Positions 42,973-51,714 of a stretch of 64,000 nt of DNA are shown here, piece after piece. The DNA is taken from the NCBI GenBank assembly GCA_027531565.1, contig JAPZSB010000001.1:88290-152289 (forward strand), read 5' to 3'. Made by a program: the position numbers and the translations under genes. Each line of letters starts with the position of its first letter. The stretch's first letter is position 1. This DNA comes from Beijerinckiaceae bacterium (GTDB lineage: Bacteria; Pseudomonadota; Alphaproteobacteria; Rhizobiales; Beijerinckiaceae). The notes under the pieces are model-generated. The model made no database searches. It saw only the letters and a program-made list of their open reading frames with translations, and was not told the DNA's origin.

Positions 42973-43500
42973 ATGCGACATCTGTTCCTGCTTCGACATG
43001 GCAAGTCAGCCTGGCCGGAAGGCATCGCGGACCATGACCGCCCGCTGGCTCCGCGCGGCGAGAGTGCCGTGCCGCTGGTCGGGGCGCGGCTGAAGGCGAT
43101 CCAGCCGCATTTCGATCGCGTGCTGGTTTCCGACGCGCGGCGCACCCGCGAGACCTTTGCCCGGCTCCGCACCGTGATGCCCGAACTCGAGCCCGTCATC
43201 GAGCCGTCGATCTACGAAGCGACGCCGGCGCGCCTGTTCCGGCTGGTGCAGGACCTGCCGGACGAGGCCGGTTCCGTCCTGATGGTTGGGCACAATCCGG
43301 GTTTTCACGCCCTCGCCCTCTATCTCGCCGGACTGCCGGGCGGCGATGACGATGCCTATCGCCGCCTCGAGCGCAAGCTGCCGACTGCCGGGCTCGTCCA
43401 CCTGGCCCTGCAGGGAGGCTGGGGCGGGATCGATCAGGCCTCCTGCCAGCTCCTTCATTTCATCACGCCGGCCATGCTCGGCGGGGTCGACGAGGATTGA
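42973..43500 (+). CDS. SixA-type histidine phosphatase
   Basis: 175 residues. The RHG motif is at the N terminus (MRHLFLLRHGKSAW), the second Arg is in VSDARRTRETF, and the second catalytic His in MVGHNPGFHALALYL. The short form resembles SixA, which removes phosphate from histidine of phosphorelay proteins, but the family also covers small-molecule phosphatases. The start at 42973 is preferred over a GTG 12 bases upstream. It lies before the inverted-repeat element. Confidence 0.9.
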   Translation: MRHLFLLRHGKSAWPEGIADHDRPLAPRGESAVPLVGARLKAIQPHFDRVLVSDARRTRETFARLRTVMPELEPVIEPSIYEATPARLFRLVQDLPDEAGSVLMVGHNPGFHALALYLAGLPGGDDDAYRRLERKLPTAGLVHLALQGGWGGIDQASCQLLHFITPAMLGGVDED

Positions 43501-43542
43501 ACCGTCGACCCCTTGCCAGCGCGGCGGCGGATCGCCATTCCT

Positions 43543-43809
43543 AGGGCGAAGACTCATAAAAGAGGCAACATTTGACGCGAGGGAATTTGGCGATCAGGTT
43601 TCGTGGGCTTTCCCGAAGCAAACCGTCGGGTTTGGGAGGGAAAGGACGCGAAAGATGATCCAAATTCACCGCGCCTCCGGTGGGGTTTCGGAGAGAAACT
43701 GCCTCGAAACCGGCGCTTGCCCTGACGGACGTCAAGGCTGCGCGCCGCTTCCGGGCATTTTCACCCCGAAACACCCATCAAATGCGCCTCCTTTATGAGT
43801 TTTCGCCCT
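43543..43809. mobile_element. 267-bp element with near-perfect 32-bp terminal inverted repeats (MITE-like)
   Basis: The left end (43543-43575) begins AGGGCGAAGACTCATAAAAG and the right end, read on the minus strand from 43809 to 43778, begins AGGGCGAAAACTCATAAAGG; both then continue GAGGC and end in ATTTGA. Over about 32 positions only three or four differ, including one short gap. The 200 bases between hold no credible gene, only short ORFs without codon structure. TA flanks both ends (TAGGG at left, CCCTTA at right), as expected for IS630/Tc1-type targets, though the boundary is ambiguous by one base. It fills nearly all of the 328-base gap between the phosphatase and ycjX. Confidence 0.75.
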
Positions 43810-43828
43810 TACGCGGGAAACATCGCGC

Positions 43829-45295
43829 ATGGCACAGGACAGTTCCGTTCCCCCGGGCTCGCTCTGGGAGGACATCAAGGCCGGAACGGCCAATCTCGGA
43901 CATTATCTCGGCACGATGGGCAAACCGTCACTCCGGCTCGGGGTGACGGGGCTTTCGCGTGCCGGCAAGACGGTGTTCATCACCGGGCTGGTCCATGCGC
44001 TGGTCTCGGGGGGGCGCATGCCGGCCTTCAAGGCGATGGCGGAAGGACGGATCACCGCCGCCCGGGTGGTTCAGCACCCCGACGATGCGCTGCCGCGCTT
44101 CGCCTATGAAGAGCATCTCGCCACCCTGACAGGGCCGGACCGGCACTGGCCGCAATCGACGCGGGCCATTTCCGGCCTGAGCCTCGAGATCGACTATGAA
44201 AGCCGGCAGCGCTATCTCGGCGGCCTGATGGGCGGCGGGGCCTCGCGGCTGAATCTCGACCTTGTCGACTATCCCGGGGAATGGCTGCTCGACCTTCCGC
44301 TTCTGGCCAAGGATTACGCCACCTTCTCGGCCGAGATCTTCGCGAAAGCCGGGGAGGGCCAGCGCCGCGAGCCCTTCGCGGGCTTCGTGGCCGCGGCCCG
44401 GGCGATTGACCCGGCGGCGCCGGCCGACGAACCCGAGATCCGGCGGCTGGCCGATCTCTTCGGGGCCGCGCTCCGCGCCTGCCGCGATGACGGGCGCGGG
44501 CTTTCCGCGCTGGCGCCCGGGCGGTTCCTGATGCCCGGCGATCTCGAGGGCGCGCCGGCCCTGACCTTCGCACCCCTGCCCGGCGGAGCGGGGGGCGGTG
44601 CGGCCGGTTCCCTCGGCGCCGTGATGGCCCGCCGCTACGAGGCCTACAAGAGCCGGATCGTCCGGCCCTTCTTCGTCGACCATTTCTCGCGGATCGACCG
44701 CCAGGTCGTGCTGGTGGATGTACTTTCCGCGCTCAATGGCGGGGCGGAAGCGCTGGCCGATCTCGAAACGGCGCTGGTCGATGTGCTGGCTGCCTTCCGG
44801 ATCGGCGCCCGCTCGCTGCTTGCCAGCCTGTTCGCGCCGCGCGTCACGCGGATCCTTTTCGCGGCCACCAAGGCCGACCATCTCCACAGCACCAACCATG
44901 ACCGGCTGGACGCCCTGCTGCGCGTGCTGGTCCGCCGCGCCTATCACCGGGCGCAGGCGGCGGGCGTGCCGAGCGAGAGTCTCGCCCTCGCCTCGATCCG
45001 CGCCACACGCGAGGTGATGGCCCGGCAGGGCGGGCAGGACCTGCCCTGTGTGGCCGGCGTGCCGATGGCGGGCGAACGGCTCGGCGATGCCCTGTTCGAC
45101 GGCGAGACGGAGGCGGCGCTCTTCCCGGGCGACCTGCCGGGGGATGTCGAGGTGATCTTCCGGGGGCGCCCGGTTCCGCTGTCCTTCCTGCGGTTCCGCC
45201 CGCCCGGGCCGGAGGCGCGGCGCCAGGCAGAGGGGCTGCCGCATATCCGGCTCGACCGCGCGCTCGAATTCCTGCTCGGAGACCAGCTGTCATGA
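43829..45295 (+). CDS. YcjX-family P-loop stress protein
   Basis: 488 residues. The P-loop GVTGLSRAGKTVFITGLVHAL lies at about residues 38-60 and the family block GGGASRLNLDLVDYPGEWLLDLPLL follows at about 125-150. VDHFSRIDRQVVLVDVLSALNGG and VTRILFAATKADHL are further YcjX landmarks; TKAD resembles the NKxD guanine motif. YcjX is an ancient dynamin-like GTPase usually paired with YcjF, linked to heat and envelope stress. Its start is 20 bases past the right end of the inverted-repeat element, so its promoter lies in or beyond the element. It overlaps the next gene by 4 bases. Confidence 0.9.
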   Translation: MAQDSSVPPGSLWEDIKAGTANLGHYLGTMGKPSLRLGVTGLSRAGKTVFITGLVHALVSGGRMPAFKAMAEGRITAARVVQHPDDALPRFAYEEHLATLTGPDRHWPQSTRAISGLSLEIDYESRQRYLGGLMGGGASRLNLDLVDYPGEWLLDLPLLAKDYATFSAEIFAKAGEGQRREPFAGFVAAARAIDPAAPADEPEIRRLADLFGAALRACRDDGRGLSALAPGRFLMPGDLEGAPALTFAPLPGGAGGGAAGSLGAVMARRYEAYKSRIVRPFFVDHFSRIDRQVVLVDVLSALNGGAEALADLETALVDVLAAFRIGARSLLASLFAPRVTRILFAATKADHLHSTNHDRLDALLRVLVRRAYHRAQAAGVPSESLALASIRATREVMARQGGQDLPCVAGVPMAGERLGDALFDGETEAALFPGDLPGDVEVIFRGRPVPLSFLRFRPPGPEARRQAEGLPHIRLDRALEFLLGDQLS

Positions 45296-46329
45296 GCGAC
45301 CAGACCCCGCGCGTGCTGCCCGTCAGCCCGGCCGCCGAGCGCCCCTCCCGGGCGCCGCAGGCCTTCGTGCTCGATGAAGCCGGCCCGAAACGCGGTGATG
45401 CCGAGATCACCGAGACGCCGGAGCCGCGAGAGGACGCGCCGGCCGCGCCGCCAGCCGCGCCGCCTTCCGGCAGCTGGTTCAGCCTGTCGAGCCTGTTCTG
45501 GACGGCCTTGTCGCTGCTCGTCACGCTGTATCTGGCGGAAGGGGCCTGGGGCTTCGTGCTGTCGCTGCAGGCCAAGGCGCCGTGGCTGGGCATGGCCGCC
45601 CTTGGCCTGCTCGGCACGGTGCTGGTCCTCGGGCTGGTCTTCCTGCTGCGCGAGGTTTTCGGCATTTTCCGGCTACGGGCGGTCACCCGCCTCCGCGCGC
45701 AGGCCGAGGCGGTGCAGGGCAAGCCTTCCGCCGAACGCCTGCTGCGCGACCTCTCTTCCTTCTATGCGGCGGATGCCACCACGGCGCAGGCCCGGGCGGA
45801 GATCCGCCGCGTTCTCGGTGAGATCCATGACGCGGATACGCTGGTCGCCGTGGCGGAACGGGGCCTGCTCGGCCCGAAGGACCGGCTGGCGCGGCAGCTG
45901 ATCGCGGAAGCGGCGCAGCGCGTTTCGCTCGTCACAGCCCTGTCGCCCAAGGCGATTGTCGATCTCGCCTTCGTGCTGGGCCAGAGCCTCGTGCTGATCC
46001 GGCGCCTTTCAGCGCTCTATGGTGGGCGGGCCAACGGGATCGGCCTGCTGCGGCTCGGGGCGCGGGTGCTCGGCCATCTCGTCGTGACCGGCGGCATGGC
46101 CGTGGCGGATTCCGCCTTCGGGCAGATCATCGGCACCGGCATGGCGGCGCGGCTTTCGGCCAAGCTCGGCGAGGGCGTGCTGAACGGGGTACTCACGGCC
46201 CGGGTAGGAATTGCCGCCCTCGACCTCTGCAGACCCCTGCCTTTCCGTCATCTGCCGGACATTAAACTATCAGAAGTTGCAAAAATCAGCCTTATACAAG
46301 AAAAGGTTGCGGAAAATCCTGCCGGCTGA
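45292..46329 (+). CDS. YcjF-family (TIGR01620/DUF697) membrane protein
   Basis: 345 residues with two close membrane helices (about residues 65-85 and 95-120) after a Pro/Ala-rich N terminus, and a C-terminal DUF697 domain with VTALSPKAIVDLAFVLGQSLVLIRRLSALYGGRANG and GARVLGHLVVTGGMAVADS. It is the constant partner of YcjX; the ATG overlaps that gene's stop. Function is unknown, but the pair is stress-induced in enterobacteria. Confidence 0.9.
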   Translation: MSDQTPRVLPVSPAAERPSRAPQAFVLDEAGPKRGDAEITETPEPREDAPAAPPAAPPSGSWFSLSSLFWTALSLLVTLYLAEGAWGFVLSLQAKAPWLGMAALGLLGTVLVLGLVFLLREVFGIFRLRAVTRLRAQAEAVQGKPSAERLLRDLSSFYAADATTAQARAEIRRVLGEIHDADTLVAVAERGLLGPKDRLARQLIAEAAQRVSLVTALSPKAIVDLAFVLGQSLVLIRRLSALYGGRANGIGLLRLGARVLGHLVVTGGMAVADSAFGQIIGTGMAARLSAKLGEGVLNGVLTARVGIAALDLCRPLPFRHLPDIKLSEVAKISLIQEKVAENPAG

Positions 46330-46409
46330 AGCGCCGGTCCGGCCGAAAGTTCCAGCAACTCTAGCGTGTATTTCTAATTAAGCCATTGAAATATATAGCC
46401 ATCGATGAA

Positions 46410-46424
46410 TGGCACGCCCCTTGC
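46410..46424 (+). promoter_or_regulatory. sigma-54 promoter of flgE
   Basis: TGGCAC (46410-46415), five bases, then TTGC (46421-46424) is an exact match to the RpoN -24/-12 consensus. Transcription would start near 46436, about 78 bases before flgE. The 184-base gap holds no gene and is AT-rich just upstream, suiting activator or IHF binding. Confidence 0.85.
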
Positions 46425-46513
46425 CAACCTGAATGTCCAGGCAGGGGACCAGCAGGTCTCGCGTCACGGTTCCCGCCACCAGGTTCATTTGCTCGCGACG
46501 GGGTTTCAGGTCC

Positions 46514-47857
46514 ATGGGTATCTTCGGTGCAATGACGACGGCGATTTCTGGCCTCAACTCCCAGAGCTTCGCCCTCGAAAACATCTCCGGCAACATCGCC
46601 AATTCGCGTACGACGGGCTTCAAGCGCGTCGATACCTCCTTCGCCGATCTCGTTCCGGACATGCCCCCGCGGCGTGAGCTCTCCGGCTCGGTCGGCGCCT
46701 TCAGCCGCAACACCACCACGGTGCAGGGCGACATCCAGGCCAGCCAGATCGGCACCAACATGGCGATCACCGGCGAGGGCTTCTTCGCTGTCCGCCAGCG
46801 GACCGGCGATGCCGGTGGCCAGCCGGTCTTCTCCGGCTCCAGCCTCTACACCCGTCGCGGCGATTTCGAGGTCGACCGCAACGGCTATCTGGTGAACGGC
46901 ACCGGCAATTACCTGATGGGCTATCAGGTGGATGCGACGACGGGGGCAATCACCGGCTCGCAGCTCAACGTGATCCGCATCCCGTCCTCCAACCTGCCGG
47001 CCCGCGCCTCGACCACGATCGAGTACGAAGCCAACCTGCCGAAATATCCGCTGACGGCCAATGCCAATGCCTCGACGCCGGGCTCGGAACTGCTGACGCC
47101 GGCGAACGACCTTGCCGCGCTGCCGGCCGCGCAGGAAACCAACTTCCTCAACGAGACGATCGCCGGCCAGTCGGTCACGGTCTATGATGCGGCGGGCTCG
47201 CCGATCAATGTCCAGATGCGCTGGGGCAAGACCTCCAACGCGGCGCCGGAAACCTGGAGCCTGTTCTATCTCTCGGACAGCAACGCCGTCGGCGCTGCCA
47301 CCAAATGGACCCGTATCTCGAACACGGTGCAATTCAACGCCGCCGGCCAGCTGACCAGCCCGGCCACGGGCGTGATCAACACGCCCTTCACCGTGGATGG
47401 CGTGACGACCGGCGCGATCAACCTGACCTTCGGCACGACCGGGCTGACCCAGTTCGCCGATCCGAACGGCCAGCTGAACCCGAACCGCATCACGCAGGAC
47501 GGCTATCCGACCGGCACCCTGCAGGACATCAACGTCGCCGATGGCGGCCGGATCATGGGATCCTATTCGAACGGACAGACCGTTCCGCTCGCCCAGGTCG
47601 CCATTGCCGAATTCCCTGCCGCCAACCTCCTGAAGCGCAATGACGGCGGCATCTTCGAGCAGACGCTCGAATCCGGCCAGCCGCTCATCAATTCGGGCGG
47701 CGACGGGATCATCGGTGCCAGCCTCGAGAATTCCAACGCGGATATCGCCGACGAATTCTCGAAGATGATCGTCACGCAGCAGGCCTATTCGGCCAATACC
47801 CGCGTGGTCACCACCGCGCAGTCGATGCTGCAGGACGTGATCAACATCATCCGCTGA
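46514..47857 (+). CDS. flgE: flagellar hook protein FlgE
   Basis: 447 residues. The start at 46514 gives MGIFGAMTTAISGL, the rod/hook N-terminal D0 helix; an open frame continues upstream but without homology. It then shows ISGNIANSRTTGFKRVDTSFADL and GGFFAVRQ-like FFAVRQRTGD, with the D1/D2 domains between about 90 and 380. The C-terminal D0 reads SKMIVTQQAYSANTRVVTTAQSMLQDVINIIR, here cited as residues 416-447. It polymerises into the universal joint outside the cell and is exported by the flagellar type III system. A sigma-54 promoter lies upstream. Confidence 0.95.
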   Translation: MGIFGAMTTAISGLNSQSFALENISGNIANSRTTGFKRVDTSFADLVPDMPPRRELSGSVGAFSRNTTTVQGDIQASQIGTNMAITGEGFFAVRQRTGDAGGQPVFSGSSLYTRRGDFEVDRNGYLVNGTGNYLMGYQVDATTGAITGSQLNVIRIPSSNLPARASTTIEYEANLPKYPLTANANASTPGSELLTPANDLAALPAAQETNFLNETIAGQSVTVYDAAGSPINVQMRWGKTSNAAPETWSLFYLSDSNAVGAATKWTRISNTVQFNAAGQLTSPATGVINTPFTVDGVTTGAINLTFGTTGLTQFADPNGQLNPNRITQDGYPTGTLQDINVADGGRIMGSYSNGQTVPLAQVAIAEFPAANLLKRNDGGIFEQTLESGQPLINSGGDGIIGASLENSNADIADEFSKMIVTQQAYSANTRVVTTAQSMLQDVINIIR

Positions 47858-47939
47858 GGCGGAGACGCGTAACCGCCCGAGGGCAGAGTCATGAGTACGG
47901 GTTTCGCAGCGTATCGCGAGCAGGGTCCGGGGAAGGCAG

Positions 47940-48092
47940 ATGTCCTTCCCCGGGCTTCGGCGCGTGCTGTCGAAGCCGCCGCTCCATGCGGTCCGGCCGG
48001 CAGAGCCCGCCGTTTCCGCGCGGGAAGCCGGCACCCGGGTCATCACCACCGCAGCGCCAATGTTTCAGGAAGTCATGGACATCGTCCGATGA
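47940..48092 (+). CDS. mini-ORF encoding a hook-type C-terminal D0 helix
   Basis: 50 codons with ATG at 47940 behind GGGGAAGG and a stop 43 bases before flgK. The last 20 residues, TRVITTAAPMFQEVMDIVR, align with the end of FlgE (TRVVTTAQSMLQDVINIIR) with about twelve identities and several conservative changes. The first 28 residues (MSFPGLRRVLSKPP...) look like no known domain. It may be a remnant of a duplicated flgE, or a small functional subunit. Reading frame, ribosome site and conservation of the helix argue for more than chance; a complete gene upstream is not visible. Confidence 0.55.
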   Translation: MSFPGLRRVLSKPPLHAVRPAEPAVSAREAGTRVITTAAPMFQEVMDIVR

Positions 48093-48135
48093 CGATGTTG
48101 CCCGGCCCGGAAGGGCCCGGGCGAAGGAGGACAAG

Positions 48136-50016
48136 ATGGGACTGATCTCCGCCTTGCAGAACGCCGTTTCCGGGCTGACTGTAAATTCCTCGCAGATGAA
48201 CCTCATCTCGCGCAACGTCGCGAATGCGGGAACGGTCGGCTATACCCGTCGCGTCCTCTCGACGCGGGAGACCAGCGCCACCGGCATCACCGCCGGGGCG
48301 GTGCTCGAGGTCGAGGTCAACCGCGTCCTCGATACGCTCCTCCAGAAGCAGCTCCGGCTCGAAGCCGGGGGCGGGGCCTATTCCTCCACCCGGGCGGACT
48401 ATCTCCGGCGCGTGGACTCGCTCTTCGGCGAGCCGGGCTCGGAAGCCAGTCTCAACACCATCTTCGGCAAGTTCTCGACCGCGATGCAGCAGCTCGCTGC
48501 CGATCCGGCCTCGCCCACGGCACGGCAGAACCTGCTGGCCCAGGCGCAGAGCATGGCCGCGACGCTCAACAGCCTCAGCGAGAATGTCCAGCTGATGCGC
48601 GGCGAGATCGAGGCGAAGATCGCCGACCAGGCCGAGAAGGTGAACACCCTGCTCGAGGGGATCGAGGTCACGACCAAGAAACTCAACGAGATCTACGATT
48701 CCGCGACCCGGCAGGGCCTGCTGGACCAGCGTGACAAGTATATCGACGAGCTGTCGAACTATTTCGACATCCGCACTTTCGATAACGGGACCGGCAATTT
48801 CAACATCTACACCACCTCGGGTGGCCCGCTCTTCATCGAGGGCCGGAACCTCCGGCTGCAATTCGACGAGCGCTTCGCGGTCTCGGCGAACAGCCTGTAC
48901 AATCAGGATCCGACGCTCTCGACGCTCGGCCACCTGATCGTGACCGATCCGATCGGCGGGCAGGTCGACCTGACCCGGAACGGGCTGGTCAAGTCCGGCA
49001 GCATGGCCGCCCTTTTCGACCTGCGCGACAATGTGCTGGTCGAGACACAGGCCCATCTGGACGAATTCGCGGCGGCGGTCACCACCTCGCTGGGGGACCG
49101 GACGATCAGCGGTACCGCAGCCACGGTCGGCCCTCAGACCGGGTTCGATCTCGATCTCAATGCCCTGCAGAGCGGCAATGTCGTCACCCTCGAATACACG
49201 ATCCAGCCGGCGGGCACGCGGCAGAAAGTGTCCTTCATCGCGGTCAACGATCCGGCGGCCCTGCCGCTGGCGGCCGGGGCGACGGCGGATCCGAACGATG
49301 TCGAATACGGCATCGATTTCTCGGGTGGCCTGCCGGCGGCGATCGCCGCCATGGGTGCCGCGCTCGGCGCGCCGTTCACGGTCAACGATCTTGGTGCCGG
49401 TGTCATCCAGATCCTCGATGACGGCGCCGGCAATACCCGCGATGTCAATTCGCTCTCGGCCCGTGCCACCGCCACCGCGCTGACGGACCAGGGAACGGCC
49501 CTGCCGTTCTTCGTCGATGGCAATGCCGGCTCGCAGCTCTATACCGGCTCGTTCGACAGCGGCTCGCAGAAGCGGGGCTTCTCCAGCGGCATCCGGGTCA
49601 ACCCGGCATTGCTGTCGGATCCGAGCCGCCTCGTCGTCTACCAGACGGTGCCGACGACCACGTCGAGCGGCGATCCGACGCGACCGAGCTTCCTCCGCGA
49701 CCAGCTCCAGAGCTGGGAGACCGACTTCACGCCGGCCATTTCGCTGACCGGCTCGACCGCCGTCTACCGCGGCACGGCCGGGCAGTTCCTGGACCGGGTG
49801 ATCGCCACGCAGACGCAGGCGGCGAGCAATGCCGAGGCGCTGTCGGAAGGGCAGGAAGTGGTGCTTTCAACCTTGCGCGAACGCGCCGCCTCGATATCCG
49901 GCGTCGACAAGGATCAGGAACTCGCCGACCTCGTCGAGATCCAGAACATCTATGCGGCCAATGCCCGCATCATCTCCGCCGTCCGTGACATGTTCGATGC
50001 CCTTCTGAGGATCTAA
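48136..50016 (+). CDS. flgK: flagellar hook-associated protein 1 FlgK
   Basis: 626 residues; AAGGAGG precedes the ATG by 5 bases. The N terminus MGLISALQNAVSGLTVNSSQMNLISRNVANAGTVGYTRRV carries the D0/rod signature (cited as residues 1-40). The C terminus, ELADLVEIQNIYAANARIISAVRDMFDALLRI, is the matching helix. The middle has variable D2/D3 domains. FlgK is the first junction protein between hook and filament. It is followed after 3 bases by flgL. Confidence 0.95.
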   Translation: MGLISALQNAVSGLTVNSSQMNLISRNVANAGTVGYTRRVLSTRETSATGITAGAVLEVEVNRVLDTLLQKQLRLEAGGGAYSSTRADYLRRVDSLFGEPGSEASLNTIFGKFSTAMQQLAADPASPTARQNLLAQAQSMAATLNSLSENVQLMRGEIEAKIADQAEKVNTLLEGIEVTTKKLNEIYDSATRQGLLDQRDKYIDELSNYFDIRTFDNGTGNFNIYTTSGGPLFIEGRNLRLQFDERFAVSANSLYNQDPTLSTLGHLIVTDPIGGQVDLTRNGLVKSGSMAALFDLRDNVLVETQAHLDEFAAAVTTSLGDRTISGTAATVGPQTGFDLDLNALQSGNVVTLEYTIQPAGTRQKVSFIAVNDPAALPLAAGATADPNDVEYGIDFSGGLPAAIAAMGAALGAPFTVNDLGAGVIQILDDGAGNTRDVNSLSARATATALTDQGTALPFFVDGNAGSQLYTGSFDSGSQKRGFSSGIRVNPALLSDPSRLVVYQTVPTTTSSGDPTRPSFLRDQLQSWETDFTPAISLTGSTAVYRGTAGQFLDRVIATQTQAASNAEALSEGQEVVLSTLRERAASISGVDKDQELADLVEIQNIYAANARIISAVRDMFDALLRI

Positions 50017-50019
50017 GCC

Positions 50020-51549
50020 ATGTATGTCCCGACCTCGCTCTTCCCCTATGCCGGCGGCACGCTGAAATCCAAGCAGAATGCCCGCCTTCTCCTGTCGATG
50101 CGCTACCAGCTCGACGATCTGCAGCGGCAGATTGCCAGCGGCAAGAAATCCCAGACCTTCGGTGGCCTGGGCGACATGCGCGTCAGCTCGCTGACCTTCC
50201 GCAACCAGACCGGAATCACCGACGGCTATTCGAGCGTGATCGACATCACCTCGATCCGCCTCAAGATCATGGACCAGAGCACCAACGAGCTGCGGACGCT
50301 CGTGGAAAAGGCGCGCGGTGTCATGCTCGAGACGCGCGGCACCGGCGGCTATCCGGAAATCACGGCGGCGGTGAAGCAGGTCCAGGCCCAGTTCGAACAG
50401 ATGGTGACCTCGCTGAACAACCAGCATGAGGGGCTCTATCTCTATTCGGGCCGCACCCGCGATGTCCGGCCGGTGGTCGATCCCAACACGATCATGTGGG
50501 GGGATGGCACCAATGCCGGCCTGCGGCAGGTGATCGACGAGCGCCGCCAGGCGGATCTTGGCGTGACCGGGTTTGGCCGCATGACGACCAACCTCGTCGG
50601 CGCAAACGTGACGCTGGCCGAGGATGCCGTGGGCAACCCGTTCGGGATCAAGCTCGTGGCCGGCTCCGTCGGCGGCGCGATGTCGAACGTGACGGTGCTC
50701 GGCCCGGCCGGCGCCCCGCCGCAGCTCGACGTGAACTTCACCGGCCTGCCGTTGACCGGCGAGCGCATCAGCTTCACCGTGCAGCTGCCGGACGGCAAGA
50801 CGATGAATCTCGGTTTTGCCGTCGACCAGGCCGGCACGGCGGATGACACGGTCTTCTCCGTCGGCGCAACCGCTGCCGCAACGGCCGCGAACCTGCAGGC
50901 GGCGATCAATGCCCGCCTGACGGCGATCGGCCAGGGCGAACTGCGCGCGGCCTCGGGCCTCGTCGCGGCCCGGGAATTCTTCTCCGGCTCCGTCAACAAC
51001 GAGCCGCCCCGCGTGGCCGGCCCGCCCTTCAACACCGCGACCGCCTATGCCCCTGTCGGCACCCGGCCGACCGTGATCTGGTATCGCGGCGATGACGATA
51101 CACTGGTGGCGGCCCGGGACACGCAGAAGGCCGAGGTCGATGGCGGCACGACGATCAATTTCGGCGCGCGTGCCAACGAGACGGCCCTGCGCGATTCCAT
51201 GGTCGCGCTCGGCATGTTCCTTGCCGATGACTATCCGCCGGGCTTTGCCTCGACGCAGGACCGTTTCGATGCGGCGACGGCCCGTGCGATCCAGGTGTTC
51301 GGCTCGACCGGCGGGCCGAACGCAATCCTCGAGATCAATGGCGATTTCGGGCGGGCCAGTTCGCAGGTGAAGGATGCCGAGACGCGGCACGAGGACCGCA
51401 AGGTCTTCCTCAGCTCGCTGCTGGCGGAGATCGAGAATGCGAACAAGGAAGAAGCGATCATGCAGCTGACTTCGCTGCAGACGACGCTGGAAGCCAGCTA
51501 TTCCGTGACCTCGAGGCTCTCGCAGCTTTCGCTGGTCAATTATCTCTAG
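50020..51549 (+). CDS. flgL: flagellar hook-associated protein 3 FlgL
   Basis: 509 residues, starting 3 bases after flgK. The flagellin-like N helix is RLLLSMRYQLDDLQRQIASGKKSQTFGGLG and the C-terminal helix is EIENANKEEAIMQLTSLQTTLEASYSVTSRLSQLSLVNYL; these are cited as the first 45 and last 45 residues. The long centre (about 180 residues more than enterobacterial FlgL) is common in alphaproteobacteria. It is the second junction protein, capping the hook end. A strong terminator follows. Confidence 0.93.
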   Translation: MYVPTSLFPYAGGTLKSKQNARLLLSMRYQLDDLQRQIASGKKSQTFGGLGDMRVSSLTFRNQTGITDGYSSVIDITSIRLKIMDQSTNELRTLVEKARGVMLETRGTGGYPEITAAVKQVQAQFEQMVTSLNNQHEGLYLYSGRTRDVRPVVDPNTIMWGDGTNAGLRQVIDERRQADLGVTGFGRMTTNLVGANVTLAEDAVGNPFGIKLVAGSVGGAMSNVTVLGPAGAPPQLDVNFTGLPLTGERISFTVQLPDGKTMNLGFAVDQAGTADDTVFSVGATAAATAANLQAAINARLTAIGQGELRAASGLVAAREFFSGSVNNEPPRVAGPPFNTATAYAPVGTRPTVIWYRGDDDTLVAARDTQKAEVDGGTTINFGARANETALRDSMVALGMFLADDYPPGFASTQDRFDAATARAIQVFGSTGGPNAILEINGDFGRASSQVKDAETRHEDRKVFLSSLLAEIENANKEEAIMQLTSLQTTLEASYSVTSRLSQLSLVNYL

Positions 51550-51590
51550 GTTTGCCGGCCTGCCCGCCTGTCCGGCGGCCGGTCTGCCTC

Positions 51591-51615
51591 GGGCGCCCTT
51601 CGGGGCGCCCTTTTT
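51591..51615 (+). terminator. terminator of the flgE-flgK-flgL unit
   Basis: GGGCGCCC (51591-51598) and GGGCGCCC (51603-51610) pair perfectly around a TTCG tetraloop, followed by TTTTT. This is a classic intrinsic terminator 42 bases after the flgL stop. Confidence 0.93.
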
Positions 51616-51651
51616 GTTGTGCCTTCCCCGCCCAGCGCTGCCGGCAAAAAG

Positions 51652-51674
51652 AAAAACGCCCCGAGCGGGGCGTT
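51652..51674 (-). terminator. terminator of flaF-flbT
   Basis: AACGCCCC (51655-51662) pairs with GGGGCGTT (51667-51674) around GAGC; on the minus strand a T run follows (complement of AAAAA). It lies 41 bases after the flaF stop and faces the flgL terminator. Confidence 0.88.
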
Positions 51675-51714
51675 CTGACGTTGGTCGGCAGGGATCAGGA
51701 AGCCGGCGGGCGGT

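Noticed and set aside
43541..43774. 77-codon minus-strand ORF spanning the inverted-repeat element
   Set aside because: It ends inside the left repeat, has no ribosome site and resembles no transposase, so it was not called as a gene.
46361..48049. 562-codon open frame antisense to flgE
   Set aside because: Runs against a confident hook gene, with no ribosome site or domain; produced by codon bias.
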